From Bimuria novae-zelandiae CBS 107.79 (Eukaryota > Ascomycota > Dothideomycetes > Pleosporales > Didymosphaeriaceae), in assembly GCA_010015655.1 (NCBI GenBank), contig ML976675.1, positions 1 through 64,000 on the forward strand: a DNA stretch of 64,000 nt, written 5' to 3'. Shown in pieces: positions 20,301 to 31,649 of this stretch. Numbering within the stretch: the first letter of the stretch is position 1; each line of letters begins with the position of its first letter. The notes under the pieces are model-generated. The model made no database searches. It was given only the letters and a program-made list of their open reading frames with translations, and was not told the DNA's origin. Both the position numbers and the translations under genes were made by a program.

Positions 20301-23300
20301 AAGACTTGGTTGAGCGAATTGACAATCCTGATCACTGGCTCGAAGCAGTACGAGCAAGTGTGGACCTTCTCTGCGCTAAGGGCGAAGAGTACCAAGCACT
20401 TCCCGTACTACATGTGCTCATTCGGATACTTGAACTACAAAAGAGCTCCGACCCTTCACCGCTTATCATGGCACTGTGTACCCTGGGCCTACAATTTCTA
20501 CGACTAGGCTATTCTGGAAAGGCAGGATTGACGTTTGCAAAAGGCGAAGTCTTGTTGTCAAATGAGCATGCTTCAACCGAGGCAAAGCTACGATGGCATC
20601 TAGGTTATGCTGAGTATATCTTGGCCATAGGAAACGTGGTCAAATGGTATGTGCTCTCCTTCCCTTCTTGTAAATCTCAAGCTCACGATAAACAGCCAAA
20701 ACACGCTATATACTGCAGAATCGCTTGCACGAAACGACACCAGTTTCATGGATCTGTCAAAGTCCTCGACACCTCTTTCCGGACGGATGACTTTCTACAG
20801 CATTGTAGCTAACGCTTGCTATATATCATCACTCCTCAGCTCTGCTATAGGAGCCCATAACAACGCGGCGAAATACGCTCGACAAGCTATCACACTGAAC
20901 CGCCGTATCTGGGCTGCACTAGAGGCAAATGCGAAAGCTCGCAAAGCTGCTATGTCAACCTGCTCAAGTTCGGTTACAGAAGGATCATCGCCGAAGGCAT
21001 TTGACCATCTAAATTCAATGCGTGACGACAAAGGCATTCCTGTGGCTAGTTCCATCACCCACGAGGCTCTCAAAGCGCCAGAATTTTGGTCGCTTATCCC
21101 GTCGTTGTATAGGGCTTTGATACAGAACTCGGCTGTCACAGCTAGCCAAGGTTTGCTCGAGGAAGCTGTATTCGTACTTCAACAGGCCGAGAAGGTCGCC
21201 TCCGCCATCGGCTCCCACACTCTGCTGGTTGATAACGCCAGTCGTCTTGCCGAGCTTTGGATCCTGAGTGGCAGACCTGACAAGGCGCAGCCTCTTCTTG
21301 ACAATTTAGACGCATCTTCACGCCCAGAGCACTTAGGCGTCGTCTCCTACCATCTATCTCGAGCGAGAATGCATCACGCGAGTCATAATTATGAGGACGA
21401 GATTGTTGAGTACGATATAGTGGAGGAGCTATTGCACCGTCTGTCTTCGCCTTCGCATTTTGCGTTTCTGGAAAGCTTCACGTCTGACCTGGACTCATTG
21501 GCCAACAACGTGTCTGCCCTGACTCTACATGAACCGAAGCCGGAAGTAGCCAAGCAACCTCGGAGTGGCAGATGTCGAACTACCGCTGCCAAAGCCACAT
21601 CTAAGTCTATTGGCAAAACAACTCGCACGACCCGCAAAGCACCCCTCCAAACTGCGCCAACACCTGCCTCGGTCCAGCCGAAAGCTGCTATTTCACCTGT
21701 GTCCAAGAATCCCAGTATTGGTGATCATTGTGCGTTTCTGGATGCATATCGGGCCGAGATTGCTTATCGAAAAGTGTCCACATACCTCTTCCAAGGAAAT
21801 GTGGTGAAAGCTATAGATATTTTGAGCAAGGTCGGGCCATTGACCCAGCACCGAGATGGTTCCCACGCTTGGGTGCATTTCAAGGCTATGCTAGCACATG
21901 CTCTCAGGAGTATTGCCGAGGATTTTACCCTCAATTCCCTACCTGAATCCACGATTGCCTTCCCTTCTATTCCACCGAAAGATCGTCAATCTTCCGAGGG
22001 TGTGGCAGGAAAACGCCCAAATACCAAGTCTCTTACCAAGAATACACGTAATAAGCAACGGACTGGGGATACCTTTGTTCAACTAATCCAGACCGCGCGC
22101 GAAAGGTTGGTGGAGGCTCATGCTGAGTATGCAACTGCCGCCAGTAACCACGTCTTCCGGCAACTTTCTGCAGCTTTGAGTCAGGCTACTGTTCTATTGT
22201 CAGCTGTGTCTCAAGGTCAAATCCGTGGGTCTATTCACCCACTGTACTCTGCATATATGAGCGGTACGGATTCTTCTTCGATATTTTTGATAACTGCTAA
22301 TTGGACACAGAGCTTCCCAAGAACCATGCGTTGGCACTTGCTCAAGGCTCAATCGAGGTCGACCACGAACCAATGTCACGCGAAGTGTACCTGCAGTGGC
22401 CGAAACCTACCATGGATCGACCGTCTCTTGTATCACCGACCGATTTTCAGCATGGCTATATCGACATCATACCCGACAGTTGGACGGCGATCTCCCTGGC
22501 ACTAAGCGACGAACAGGATGAGATATACATCACTCGCTTTGAAAGAGGTAATTCACCATTTGTTCTGAGACTGCCTTTGGGTCGTCACTCTTCACGAGAC
22601 TTAGACGAGGAAGAATTTACATTTACCGACGGCAAGCGAGAGTTTGAAGAGATCATCGAGCTGAGCGATTTCACCACCCGGAATGCCAAGGACCTTACTT
22701 CGAGAGAAGGAAGGAAACAGTGGTGGGAAGACCGTCAAGCGCTCGACGACAAGCTTCGTGAGCTGCTGCTCAACATCGAGAACATCTGGATCGGTGGCTT
22801 CAAGGGCATCTTCTCGGACCATGTGCGCCAGCCAGCCCTTTTGGCGCGTTTCCGCAAATCGTTCGACAACATCCTGAACCGCCACTTGCCTTCGCGACAA
22901 AAGAAAGGGCTGCAAAAGAAGCCGACCCTTGATCCGCGAGTGTTGGAGCTGTTCATTGGCCTTGGCGACGCCTCAAACGCAAAGCTTGATCTGGATGAAG
23001 CACTCACCGACCTCATCTACTTTGTCGTCGACATTCTCCAGTTCAATGGAGAACCAAACGCCTATGACGAGATCGATTTCGAAGCAATGGTCATCGAGAC
23101 GCATGATGCGTTGCGCGCTTACCATGATAACGCACAGGAAGCTTCAAACAGCTCACATACCATTCTCATTCTGGACAAAAACCTGCACATGCTTCCATGG
23201 GAATCGCTCCCTTGCCTCGAAAAGCTCTCTATTTCTCGGCTACCATCTCTGGCCGCCCTACGAGAACGTCTCCTCGCAGCCAGAGCACCCACTGCAATTT

Positions 23301-24088
23301 CAGACGCACCCGCAGGCCACTACATCTCCGCCTCAGCAGGCGGAACCAGCATGCTGAATCCTTCCGGGGACTTGAGCCACACATCTAAAACGATTAAGCC
23401 TCATCTAGATACCATGCAAGGCCCCTGGACACATATCGCCAACCGCGCACCTTCAGAGCACGAGTTCGAACAATGTCTCAAGAACGACCAGCTCCTCCTT
23501 TACTTCGGCCACGGCAGCGGCGCTCAGTACATCCGCTCGAAGGTTGTGCGACGTCTCTACCTCGAATCCAAAGCTAACGCCGAAGCGGGAGAAAACAAGT
23601 CCGGCTGCGCAACGGCGTTTCTGTTCGGCTGCTCGAGCGTGCACCTGAGCGAAAATGGCATCTACGAACCGAGCGGTATGCTGAGCAGTTATTTGTCGGC
23701 GGGCGCGCCGGCGGTGCTGGGCATGCTGTGGGATGTCACGGATAAGGATTGCGATCGTTTGGCCGTGAGGGCGGGTGAGCTGTGGGGTCTTTGGCCGGAG
23801 GTCGAGGCCGAGGGAAGTGTGGAGCCGCCGCCTACGGTGAGGAAGAAGAAGGGGAAGGGGAGGGTCGCGCAGTTGGCGGACGAGGTGGAAACGCCGAGGG
23901 CGGGGAGCAGGTCGCGCAAAGGGAAAGGCGATGATGCTGGGGATACCGTGAGTGAAGAAGGTGTAGGCAGGAGGAGGAGAGGTGTTGGGTTGGATGAAGC
24001 CATTAGGGAGGCAAGGAAGGCGTGTGTGTTGAGGTATTTGAATGGCGCGGCGGCAGTGGTGTATGGGATTCCGGTGTATTTGGAGTAA
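17393..24088 (+). CDS. Separase (peptidase C50), cohesin-cleaving protease
   Basis: Separase (ESP1/Cut1/BimB family) cleaves the cohesin kleisin at anaphase onset and is held inactive by securin. Three exons, 17393-20646, 20696-22263 and 22311-24088, total 6600 nt, giving 2199 aa, at the long end for fungal separases. The introns are 49 nt (phase 2) and 47 nt (phase 1). The C-terminal caspase-like domain contains LDKNLHMLPWESLPCL, the catalytic His in LLYFGHGSGAQYI (about His 2008), and the catalytic Cys in AFLFGCSSVHLSENG (about Cys 2048), then SYLSAGAPAVLGMLWDVTDKD. The N-terminal two thirds is alpha-helical and repeat-like, expected for the scaffold that binds securin. A basic linker (RKKKGKGRVAQLADE) interrupts the C-terminus. 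The Ser/Lys-rich N-terminus (SPSPSLS, KSSSISHYPLKERS) may carry CDK sites. Confidence 0.96.
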
Positions 24089-25247
24089 CTGGGAACAACG
24101 GGGCTGGGTGTCGTTTTGTTTTTTGATGTTGTAAACTGGAAAGTGTTGAATACAGTGATGTGCACATGCAGAGTATGCGGTATTGTCACTTGTGATGGTC
24201 ATTTGCCTTCACACCTCGCCGGGAAACTAAGTCAGCTAGGGGAGCTTTATGTAATACTGTCTTATTTCTGCGTGTTGCCTCAGGACAAGTAACAGTACCC
24301 GGCATTACAGAGTCCGTTTTGTAAAGGGTGCGAGTATACGGCGTGGAAGTAATCAATAGTCGAAAGCTGATGCCTAGTATTTTGCTTTCAGGCTGAAGCA
24401 GGCGGTGAGTGAAATGCAATGCACATTAGCGACAGATCCACGTCTGTGAACATTACCGTATTACCCCAGGTTGCAAAGGGTAAAAAACCTGTCGTTGTCC
24501 AGGTAGGCAGCTAGGCACATGCGAAGAATTTTGGTGGCTGATAGCCATTCTAGGCAAGCTTTCGGCAGTAGGTCAGATTAGAGTGGCTTGGTTAATAGAC
24601 TCACACATTCTGGTGTTATTGCAGCATGTACGTAGCTTCTACCTCGTTATCTTGCCTCTTGCGTGAGCTGAAAGTCGGCCATAGGGGCTAGAGGCACTGA
24701 GTAACCCCAGGATAGGTGATACAAGAGCTCAATAATTGTTAGGGTAGTCTTGTATATCCAGCTTTAGCGGCACGGGAGAGCCTGTGTCGACGTTACGTCA
24801 AAAGGCAATGCCATTAGTAGTGTCCCGTAGACTTTGAGCAGAGGAGGCTGCGAGTTGCGCTGACTAACCAATAGAAGAAGTTACAAGTCCTCGACCATGC
24901 AAAAACCGGTGAGTCTCGCACTCAACTGCCGGCAACCGTGCGTTGTGGCTCCGCCTCGTGGCCCAGTAGAAAGGTGCACGCTAACCCTGTTTGGTCTAGA
25001 CCGACCACCGACTGTGAAGATGATCCCAACCTCTTCGCACTGAACTAGAACGTCAATCTCCTCTCAGTACTTACCCCGACAGCTCTGGCAAGGCCCACAT
25101 CACATGATCCGACGGGCGCAAGGCCTGATGGAACGGCGCTTGAATGAGTGGCTCTGGCGACGTTGTCGCTGCGGCGTTGCTGTCGCAGATCAGGGCGCGT
25201 CTCAGGTTTCAAGGTGCGCCATGACCCCTGTGTAGTTCACAGCCTTA
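24089..25247. other. Intergenic region, 1.2 kb
   Basis: No gene is seen. The sequence is not RIP-mutated. A roughly 30-bp motif starting GTAACCCCAGGATAG at 24701 recurs at 29070 next to the second membrane-protein gene (see findings). The right end abuts the piggyBac terminus. Confidence 0.5.
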
Positions 25248-27517
25248 TCCCCCGCACTGTCAAAATCTGCCACAGGCGGACTTCTTGCTAGTGGCCAATC
25301 GGACGATAGCTCCGATTCTGCATGAACACCGAGATTTATGAAGTTTGGCTGTAGATTCTTATACAATCTGCATTTTTACTCGTACTTAACTTAAATTACT
25401 TAATAATTGAGCTCTTGGTGGTGTTAATTGACTTGATTGTTTGCAGTCGGCGGAGGTGCTCCTGCCAGCACTCAGGGCGTACTTCAGGCCTACACATAGG
25501 CAGTTGGCAGAGACTACACCCAAAGCGCGTACGCGGAGTACGCTGAGGAGGTCGAGGAGACTGTAAATTGCCTTGAACGTGACCCAGAGCTACCCTGGGA
25601 GGCTGAGACTTGTGCTGGCGTCGCCCACGCTCCGCACAAAGTACACAAGTCTTTGCCTGTTTATACAGGTTTGCGGAGCGATGGGAGCTCTCCTCAGCGA
25701 CAACGACGTCGTCTGATCTCTTGCGCTTTGCTCCTGCGTTGCAGAGACGCGTCCCGCGGTCGAAAAGCTGCTCAATGAGGTCGTATAGGAACCTTTTGTG
25801 GCCGCTCCTTTTGGCGGCGGCAGCGTCAGAGTATGAGGACAGCCTATACGCGTTGTTAAGCGTTAGGTCGAGTAGAAAGTAGAGCAAAGGTCGCTAGGTA
25901 CGACGCTTAACTTGCTGGGTCGAGTAATACGCCTTCGTCTAATTAAAGCGATTAACCTTAGTTTTGTGACAATTGTAGTCGTTAATCATCTGCGGTATGC
26001 CCAGCAGCCTCACAGGCTCGTTGCCAAAGGCTTTTTCAAAGATCCCCTTGTTGTTTTGGCTCATTTTGGAGCGTCGGCGGAGCTTCATGATGACCTGGAT
26101 CGCTGGTGGCGACTATCGTCAGCGTGCCAAGGCCATAGTGTTGAGACGACAAACTTACGCTCTGCGACGGTAGAGGCAAAAAGGACGACCTGATTGTCTC
26201 TCCACGCTGCCTGTAGGACTTCTCCGCTCTTTGACAAGTCCCATCTGATCTCTCCCCACTCCATGTGCTTTGTAAACTGCGTTTTCAGACGCATAAGGCT
26301 GCTCGAAAAGCGCTCCTTTGCCACCTTCTGGCGGGCGCGCCCTTTAACGCTAACGTCCTCGGCTTGCAACTCCACGCGCGCAGCGTCTTTAAAAGTCTCT
26401 TTGGTCGTTGTCTTGGTCGTCCGGACCGTCCCTGCGCAACCCACGCCTTGCCGCCGCAGGTATTCAAGCATGGGTATGGTGTTGAATAGATTGTCGTCCC
26501 ACACAATGTGGAGACCCGACGGAAAAAGGCGCTGACCATCAGCGTCAACGGCGAGGACGAGAGCGACGGGTACTGACTCTGTGGGTGTAAAAGCCTGCGC
26601 GTCAGCGTCAGTAAAGGTCGGTAAATTAACAGGGCCGCGGCCTTTGCCTCTGGCATGAAATAACTAGTTCAGGACGACTCCATCGTTTGCCAGACACCAG
26701 ATTTTAAAGCCCTCAGGTGTAGGCTTTGTCTTAATGATTACCACCTCGCTAGCACGTCTAGTAAATCTGGCAATAGCCTCGTCGACGCAGAGGTGCTTGC
26801 CAGGGCGCTAGTACTGCAGAGAGCGCGCGCGGAGGAGCTCTGAGAGATCCCACACCCTGCCAAAAGGTGACTGAAAAGTCTAACTAACTTCCGCAGTGTA
26901 CAGGTAGCGATCTAGCTAGTGCCAGCGCGTACAGCCCATGAAGTCGTTGAGCTTGTGAGTAGGCGCGTTTTTGTGACCGCGACTCCAATATTCTGCCAGC
27001 GACGGCTCTCTGTGGACGGTCATATATACGACAATTGCAAAGTACGTATACAGCTCTCCTGGCGACGTAGGTTTCCAGCCTCTCGCGGAGGGCAGCTGAG
27101 GGTGCGCATGAGCAGCGCGATCGTTGGTAAAGTGTGCGATCTGCTCCATGACCTCGGCGTCGAAAAACAAGTCAAAGAGGGCAATTGGAGAGCCTCTGTT
27201 AGTACCCTCAGGTAAATTAGCGACTCTAAAAGTACGTAGGTTGTTGATTTCGAGAGGTCTCCATTGCGGTGGCGGCGTGGACGGTAAGTTAGGTAAAACA
27301 CCTTGTTTTTGTGAGTATTTTATGTATTTTACAAAGTCAGGATTGTTGCTGACGATAGACGTAGGATTTGGCATGTTTGCATGTGCTAGCAATTTCGAAA
27401 GAGGTCGATTTTAGCTGTAAAACAAAAATTGCCGTTATCACAATTCAAATTTGGTGTTGAGATCGACTAGACGCTGATTGGCGCGTCGTTTGTGGCAGAT
27501 TTTGACAGTGCGGGGGA
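25248..27517 (-). mobile_element. piggyBac-like DNA transposon with 27-28 bp terminal inverted repeat
   Basis: TCCCCCGCACTGTCAAAATC followed by TGCCACA at 25248 onward is repeated in inverted orientation at the right end (27491-27517). The element spans about 2.27 kb and encloses a minus-strand piggyBac transposase. Flanks read TTA at the left and TAG at the right, so TA is duplicated at both borders (25246-25247 and 27518-27519). The TTAA duplication usual for piggyBac is not present in this form. RIP damage is mild: a few Trp/Gln stops, with most of the coding sequence readable. Confidence 0.85.
25396..27392 (-). pseudogene. piggyBac transposase (DDE_Tnp_1_7) with C-terminal Cys-rich domain
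   Basis: The reading begins at 27392 or 27374 (MPNPTSIVSNN) and runs leftward. PIALFDLFFDAEVMEQIAHF and ELYTYFAIVVYM mark the N-terminal piggyBac domain. MWDDNLFNTIPMLEYLRRQG with GTVRTTK covers the second catalytic Asp. After a likely 56-nt intron (26158-26103; GTAAGT...CACCAG) the frame shifts to IQVIMKLRRRSKMSQNNKG and QMINDYNCHKTKVNRFN. LLYFLLDLTLNNAYRLSS follows, then a terminal CVLC...CSLCQLPMC zinc-binding cluster that in piggyBac binds terminal repeats. Several TAG/TAA codons at expected Trp/Gln sites (26650-26900 and near 25870-25940) abolish function. Orientation and order match autonomous piggyBac elements. Confidence 0.85.
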
Positions 27518-28048
27518 TAGGTCTATGCAGGTGCTCTAAAGCGCTCCGTCACCAAAATAACCCCCAAATCATGGTTGGCGGAGTGCCGTTGGGGGCCGAC
27601 AGGCATCGCAAGGCAACGGCGTCCAGCTTTGGGTGCCTAATCGGGGTTGCACAGTCACAAACCTGGGACGTGCAAGGCTGTGTTTCTGCACGATGAACGT
27701 GTTTGAAGGACATTTGGCATGATCTGAAGGAGGCACAGTCAGCAGAGAGCGGGGCTGGTGTGGCAGAGAAGGCGTGCTTTGGAGACATATAGTGGGCGTG
27801 TGCTGCCTGGTGTTTTGCGTTTGCTTTCCTCCTCACGCTTCTCAAAAACATATTTACGATTCAATTGCGAAGATTACGGCCGAAAGACGCTTTTACGCTT
27901 ACGGTCGGGAAAAAACCCACGGCGTTACCTATATTTGTGCGCGAGGCATCACAACCATTCTCCTATTCGTTCCGCACACGTACACAAACGATTTTCCGCC
28001 ACTTGTCATACCACTCTTCGCACACCCGCGTCACACAGTCACATTACG
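27518..28048. other. Intergenic region between piggyBac and membrane-protein gene
   Basis: Several overlapping ORFs on both strands lack domains and look like chance. The last 200 bases are C/A-rich and probably include the leader of the gene starting at 28049. Confidence 0.45.
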
Positions 28049-28667
28049 ATGGCTTCCCCGTCACCCATCGTCAACTTTATCGTCCGAGGCTTCCAAATCG
28101 TGTTCGCGGCCTGCGTCCTCGGACTGTCTGTCGGTCTAATCAAAGGCCAAAGACCAGGTCTCGACTCACCTATTTCTCTCCGATATTGCGCCTTTGTCGG
28201 CGGCATATCGTTCATAGCGGGCTTTGTCGGTGTCGCCGCAGAGTGGGTGTCCGTCTTGCAAGGGAAGATCGGGCTGATCATTGACGGCGTTGTCACGCTG
28301 ATCAACATTGCCGGAGCCGTGGTACGTTACCCTGTATTCAGTTGCGCAACCCTTCCTATGGTACTGCTACAAGCATCGCTAACGCAACATGTCCCTTCAG
28401 CTACTGGCTATCCAAGTCGGCCTTCCAAAGTGTAGTGATACGAGTTCCGAGAATAGGGGCGCATTGGCCTACAATCACCTCTTCAACGGTGGCACGTGGA
28501 AGAGTGGAAAACAAGAATTCTGCTGGAATTGCTCCTTAGATCGTTATGATCAACTGAATGCTAGGTGCAAGGAGTGCCAAGCCGATACGGTCTTCATGTT
28601 CTTTATCGTTATCCTTCTGCTCGTATCATTGACGATGACGTTCTTGAGGACGAAGAAAGGATATTGA
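28049..28667 (+). CDS. Four-TM MARVEL-like membrane protein A
   Basis: Two exons, 28049-28321 and 28401-28667, with a 79-nt phase-0 GT-AG intron give 179 aa. Four hydrophobic segments are visible: GFQIVFAACVLGLSVGLI (about 15-32), CAFVGGISFIAGFVGVAAEW (about 47-66), LIIDGVVTLINIAGAVLLAI (about 75-94, spanning the splice junction), and VFMFFIVILLLVSLTMTFL near the C-terminus. Between TM3 and TM4 lies a long loop with four Cys (KCSD, FCWNC, RCKEC). The topology resembles fungal MARVEL/Nce102-type membrane organisers, but sequence identity to them is not obvious, so the function is inferred only from architecture. A tandem paralogue follows 0.5 kb downstream. Confidence 0.8.
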
Positions 28668-29165
28668 GCGGCATTGGGGAGAACGTCGGCTTGAGGCCAG
28701 TGGGTGCCCGCAGCCTAGTGCAAAGGTAATGGCCGTGTAGCAGAGAGACGCTACATTATGTGAGGATCCATGGGGGTGGTGCATCGGGGAGTAACAAAAT
28801 GGTGGGTTGGCCCCCCGTGGTGTTTGCGTTGTAACGCGTAGGTCCCTTCATCTTGTCGTCGATCTTTAGATACCCATAACGCATGATCAATCATTACATC
28901 CACCTTTCCCCTTCCCAAATCACCCGGAACACATCAAACGAAGTGTGTTCTGACCACGCTTGACTCCGGCTTGATTCTACTCGCAGTCCGCTTCGTTCCG
29001 ACTCATTCATCTTGTGTAAAGGTAGAAATAGGCCACAAGAGCCAGATATATAGCGGGAAAAGGTAACAAGTAACCCCAGGATAGATAATACAAAAGCTGA
29101 ACTTCGGTCGCTAACGTACTGTTGTATAGCTAACTTTCAGCTTGACGCGAGACTCAAAGCTCACC
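28668..29165. other. Intergenic region between tandem paralogues
   Basis: No gene. It contains, at 29070-29097, the second copy of the motif GTAACCCCAGGATAG followed by a sequence nearly matching that at 24701-24729. The copy lies about 70 bp upstream of the second paralogue's start codon. Confidence 0.5.
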
Positions 29166-29682
29166 ATGGGTACGGCCTTAGACATAGCACTAAGAAGTGC
29201 TCACATCATCTGCGCAATCGTCGTCCTCGCCCTTTCAGCCACTTTAGTCGCAAGTATATACCCACCGGTGCCGTTTAATCTAGGATGGGCAGCGTTCACT
29301 GGCGCCATCTCTTTCTTCGGCAGTCTCGTCGGTATGGCTTCATACTGGGTAGAAATCCTGGAGGGAAAGTGCACACGGATCCTAGACGGCGCGGCTCTTG
29401 TAGCAAATCTCGTCGGCGGCATTGTGAGTCGAGTTATCACAAGCTCCTCGACTGAGTAATTCCAGCGCTAATGTTTCGATATAGCTCCTTGCGTCCGCAG
29501 TGAGATTGTATAAATGCCACGCTAAGGTCGAAGAAGAACTAGAAAAAGTGCCAGGGCTGGAGGAGGCATTAATGGATCGCATGTCGCAGTGCAGACGACA
29601 TGAGGTAGATGCAGCGTTCATGTTTGTGACCGTCATTTTTTTGATTGTTATCTTTACACTAGCCTGGCTGCGTCACAAGTAA
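29166..29682 (+). CDS. Four-TM MARVEL-like membrane protein B (paralogue of A)
   Basis: Two exons, 29166-29423 and 29485-29682, with a 61-nt phase-0 intron at the same structural position as in protein A (inside TM3) give 151 aa. TM segments are IICAIVVLALSATLVASI, GWAAFTGAISFFGSLVGMAS, ILDGAALVANLVGGILLASA and FMFVTVIFLIVIFTLAWL. The shared intron position, the (Y/W)WVEILEGK versus EWVSVLQGK match after TM2 and the equal TM order show that A and B are diverged tandem duplicates. B has a much shorter, charged TM3-TM4 loop (KVEEELEKVPGLEEALMDRM) in place of A's Cys-rich loop. ATG 29166 is preferred to 29142 because the extra eight residues are polar and the context is CACCATGG. Confidence 0.78.
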
Positions 29683-31187
29683 TGGTATTGAGGATATCCG
29701 GGACGTCGTGAAGAGTAGTCACGTGCACCGCAAGAATTCTATTTATAGCCCATACACGTCGGTTGTGTATTAAGAGACTCGGGTAGCGAGAGTTGCCATT
29801 GTAAAGGCTTGAAAAGAAACTGAACTCGCTTCCTGGGATTCCTCTTGCGTCATGACTCGTTCAGGGCTTCTACCATCCTGTGTCCCAGAGACCGCAAATT
29901 TCTCTGGACCACCATAATAATTCAATGAAAGGTCTTGAGTCCTTCTAGGAATGCTTCAATTGTTATTCGACGCTTATCTACAAGCTCTATTCCTAAAACC
30001 TCCCTAAAACCTGGTATAGTCTCTGCATGCACCAGGGATATTTGTTTGCCAGTGTGGAATCATATCAGGCTGTTGATACCCACCTGAAATTCGCGCCGTT
30101 CGTTTACTTGCCCGAGCGGACAATTATCCTCTCAATGCTCTTTTTGCTCGCTGCATACACTTTACTGAGATTGCTCTTTTTTTTTTTACGCCTGGCAATT
30201 CGGGCGTACTCCTAATTGTTGGATTTTATCAATGCAGAAGCGAGGCAGAGTCCAGATCTAATGGAAACGGCCCCAAGCGACCTCCAGTGTTTGGCTGCGG
30301 GGAGCGCTTGTGGTCTCTCGAAGGATTGCCATCTCGCACGAAAGCTACAGTGTTCGCCAACGACGTAACATTTGCCACATAATTAATCTCCTCCTCGGAT
30401 GTTAAGCGTGTGGCCACCACAGAAATAAATTTAAAGGCTACGAGGAGCTTACCTTATTCTGTTAGCTATGAGTTTGTCTTAGTAACCGTTAAGCTAGCCT
30501 CAACTTGGCCTTGCACGTACCTGACGCTACACTAAGACGGTAAAAGAACAGATGGACTACGCGTCTGAACTTTGAGTAGCAGGTCGCTGCAAGTTCTTGG
30601 ACACATTGGCGCCAGCTTCTTCACATACCTAGGAGTATCTCACACATTCTCATTCTACCGTACAATCAGGCGATGTGGGAGGAAGCAGGTAATTTACTTT
30701 AGGTCATAACGAGAACGCGTTTTGTTAAAGTTGGGTAAGATGGATCTAATCGTGATGTTTCAGTCTTTCGCGTTACCCCAGGGCGGGCAACACTACGTGT
30801 GGTCGAGATATACCATACGTACCTATGATAGACCTTTACAGGCGAAGTGAAGTCCAAGAGAACATTTAGTAGCTGCATGTCAGATAACGTCCCATAGGAA
30901 GATCTAAAAGGCTCCGGCCTTATAGCAAGATGGTACGCCGCTCTACACGATCTCTGCATGCATTGTGGCGCCCTGAAACGAGTCACATGTGTTACTGAGA
31001 ATCAAAGAAACGGCAGGATCTACACATTGACCCGTGGAGGATTCGTTGGGCTGCTGTTTGACCTTGCAAAAACTTTAAGATCTTGCCTATAAATACAAGC
31101 TGGAAGTCCCTCGACAGACTCATCATCTAGTTCTAAAGCTCTCACTCTCTTCTTCACTTACACTACGAGAAAAATTAGACCTTCAAC
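29683..31187. other. Intergenic region, 1.5 kb
   Basis: No convincing gene. A 62-codon ORF at 30027-30215 encodes one hydrophobic stretch but lacks splice or family support. Part of the region (about 30420-30560) is enriched in TAG/TAA and may be old repeat. The right end is the promoter of the effector-like gene. Confidence 0.45.
31089..31096 (+). promoter_or_regulatory. Probable TATA box of the effector-like gene
   Basis: TATAAATA lies about 100 bp upstream of ATG 31188. A pyrimidine-rich stretch (CTCTCACTCTCTTCTTCAC) follows, and the A-rich start context ends in CAACATG. This arrangement is typical of highly inducible secreted-protein genes in filamentous fungi. Confidence 0.55.
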
Positions 31188-31649
31188 ATGCGTTTCCTCG
31201 CCATTGCCGCCGCCGTCTTCCTAGGCGTGTCTGCTCTCCCGAGCCAGCCAGAGATGATGGACTACAAGGAGCTGACCGACCTCGCCTTCAGAGCGGTAAA
31301 CAACAACCTGACTGACGGTGAGCCCTCTCGTCAATTCAACGCTACCTACCATTCGGGCTAACAATCGCAGGGGAGCAGTCCATGATCACCCACTGGGAGG
31401 ACAACGGGGCCAGGGTCAAAGTCGACGCGCTCGAGAAGGTCAGTGTCCCCTTGGTTCACACTTGATGATTACTGCCTAACAAATTTATAGCGCTGGGAGT
31501 TTTGCGGCGCCTCGCCCTGCGGCAAGGCGGGCTATTGCTGCTGCACATGCTGCAGCTCGCCCGGTGTGATTGGCAGGATTGCTTGTGGAAATTGCGGCTG
31601 TGGCGATTACGGAGGCAAGTGTGGGTCGGAGTACTGCCCAGGGCGCTGA
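31188..31649 (+). CDS. Small secreted Cys-rich protein, effector candidate (12 Cys)
   Basis: Three exons, 31188-31317, 31371-31438 and 31491-31649, give 118 aa; introns are 53 and 52 nt with GTGAGC and GTCAGT donors. A clear signal peptide (MRFLAIAAAVFLGVSALPS) precedes a propeptide-like charged region (DYKELTDLAFRAVNNN, an N-x-T glycosylation site, DNGARVKVDALEKR). The last exon carries all twelve Cys in about 50 residues: WEFCG, SPCGK, YCCCTCC, ACGNCGCG, KCGSEYC. EKR just before the Cys-rich part resembles a Kex2 processing site, though KR is formed across the exon 2/3 junction. Size, secretion, Cys density and position 0.7 kb from a transposon-hit locus fit effector candidates. I recognise no homologous family. 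Confidence 0.82.

Noticed and set aside
23453..24202. Minus-strand 249-aa ORF over the separase 3' end
   Set aside because: Antisense shadow of the separase catalytic exon; low-complexity His/Pro composition with no domain.
30027..30215. 62-aa ORF with a hydrophobic segment
   Set aside because: Single short ORF, T-run inside, no signal peptide cleavage pattern, splice support or neighbours.
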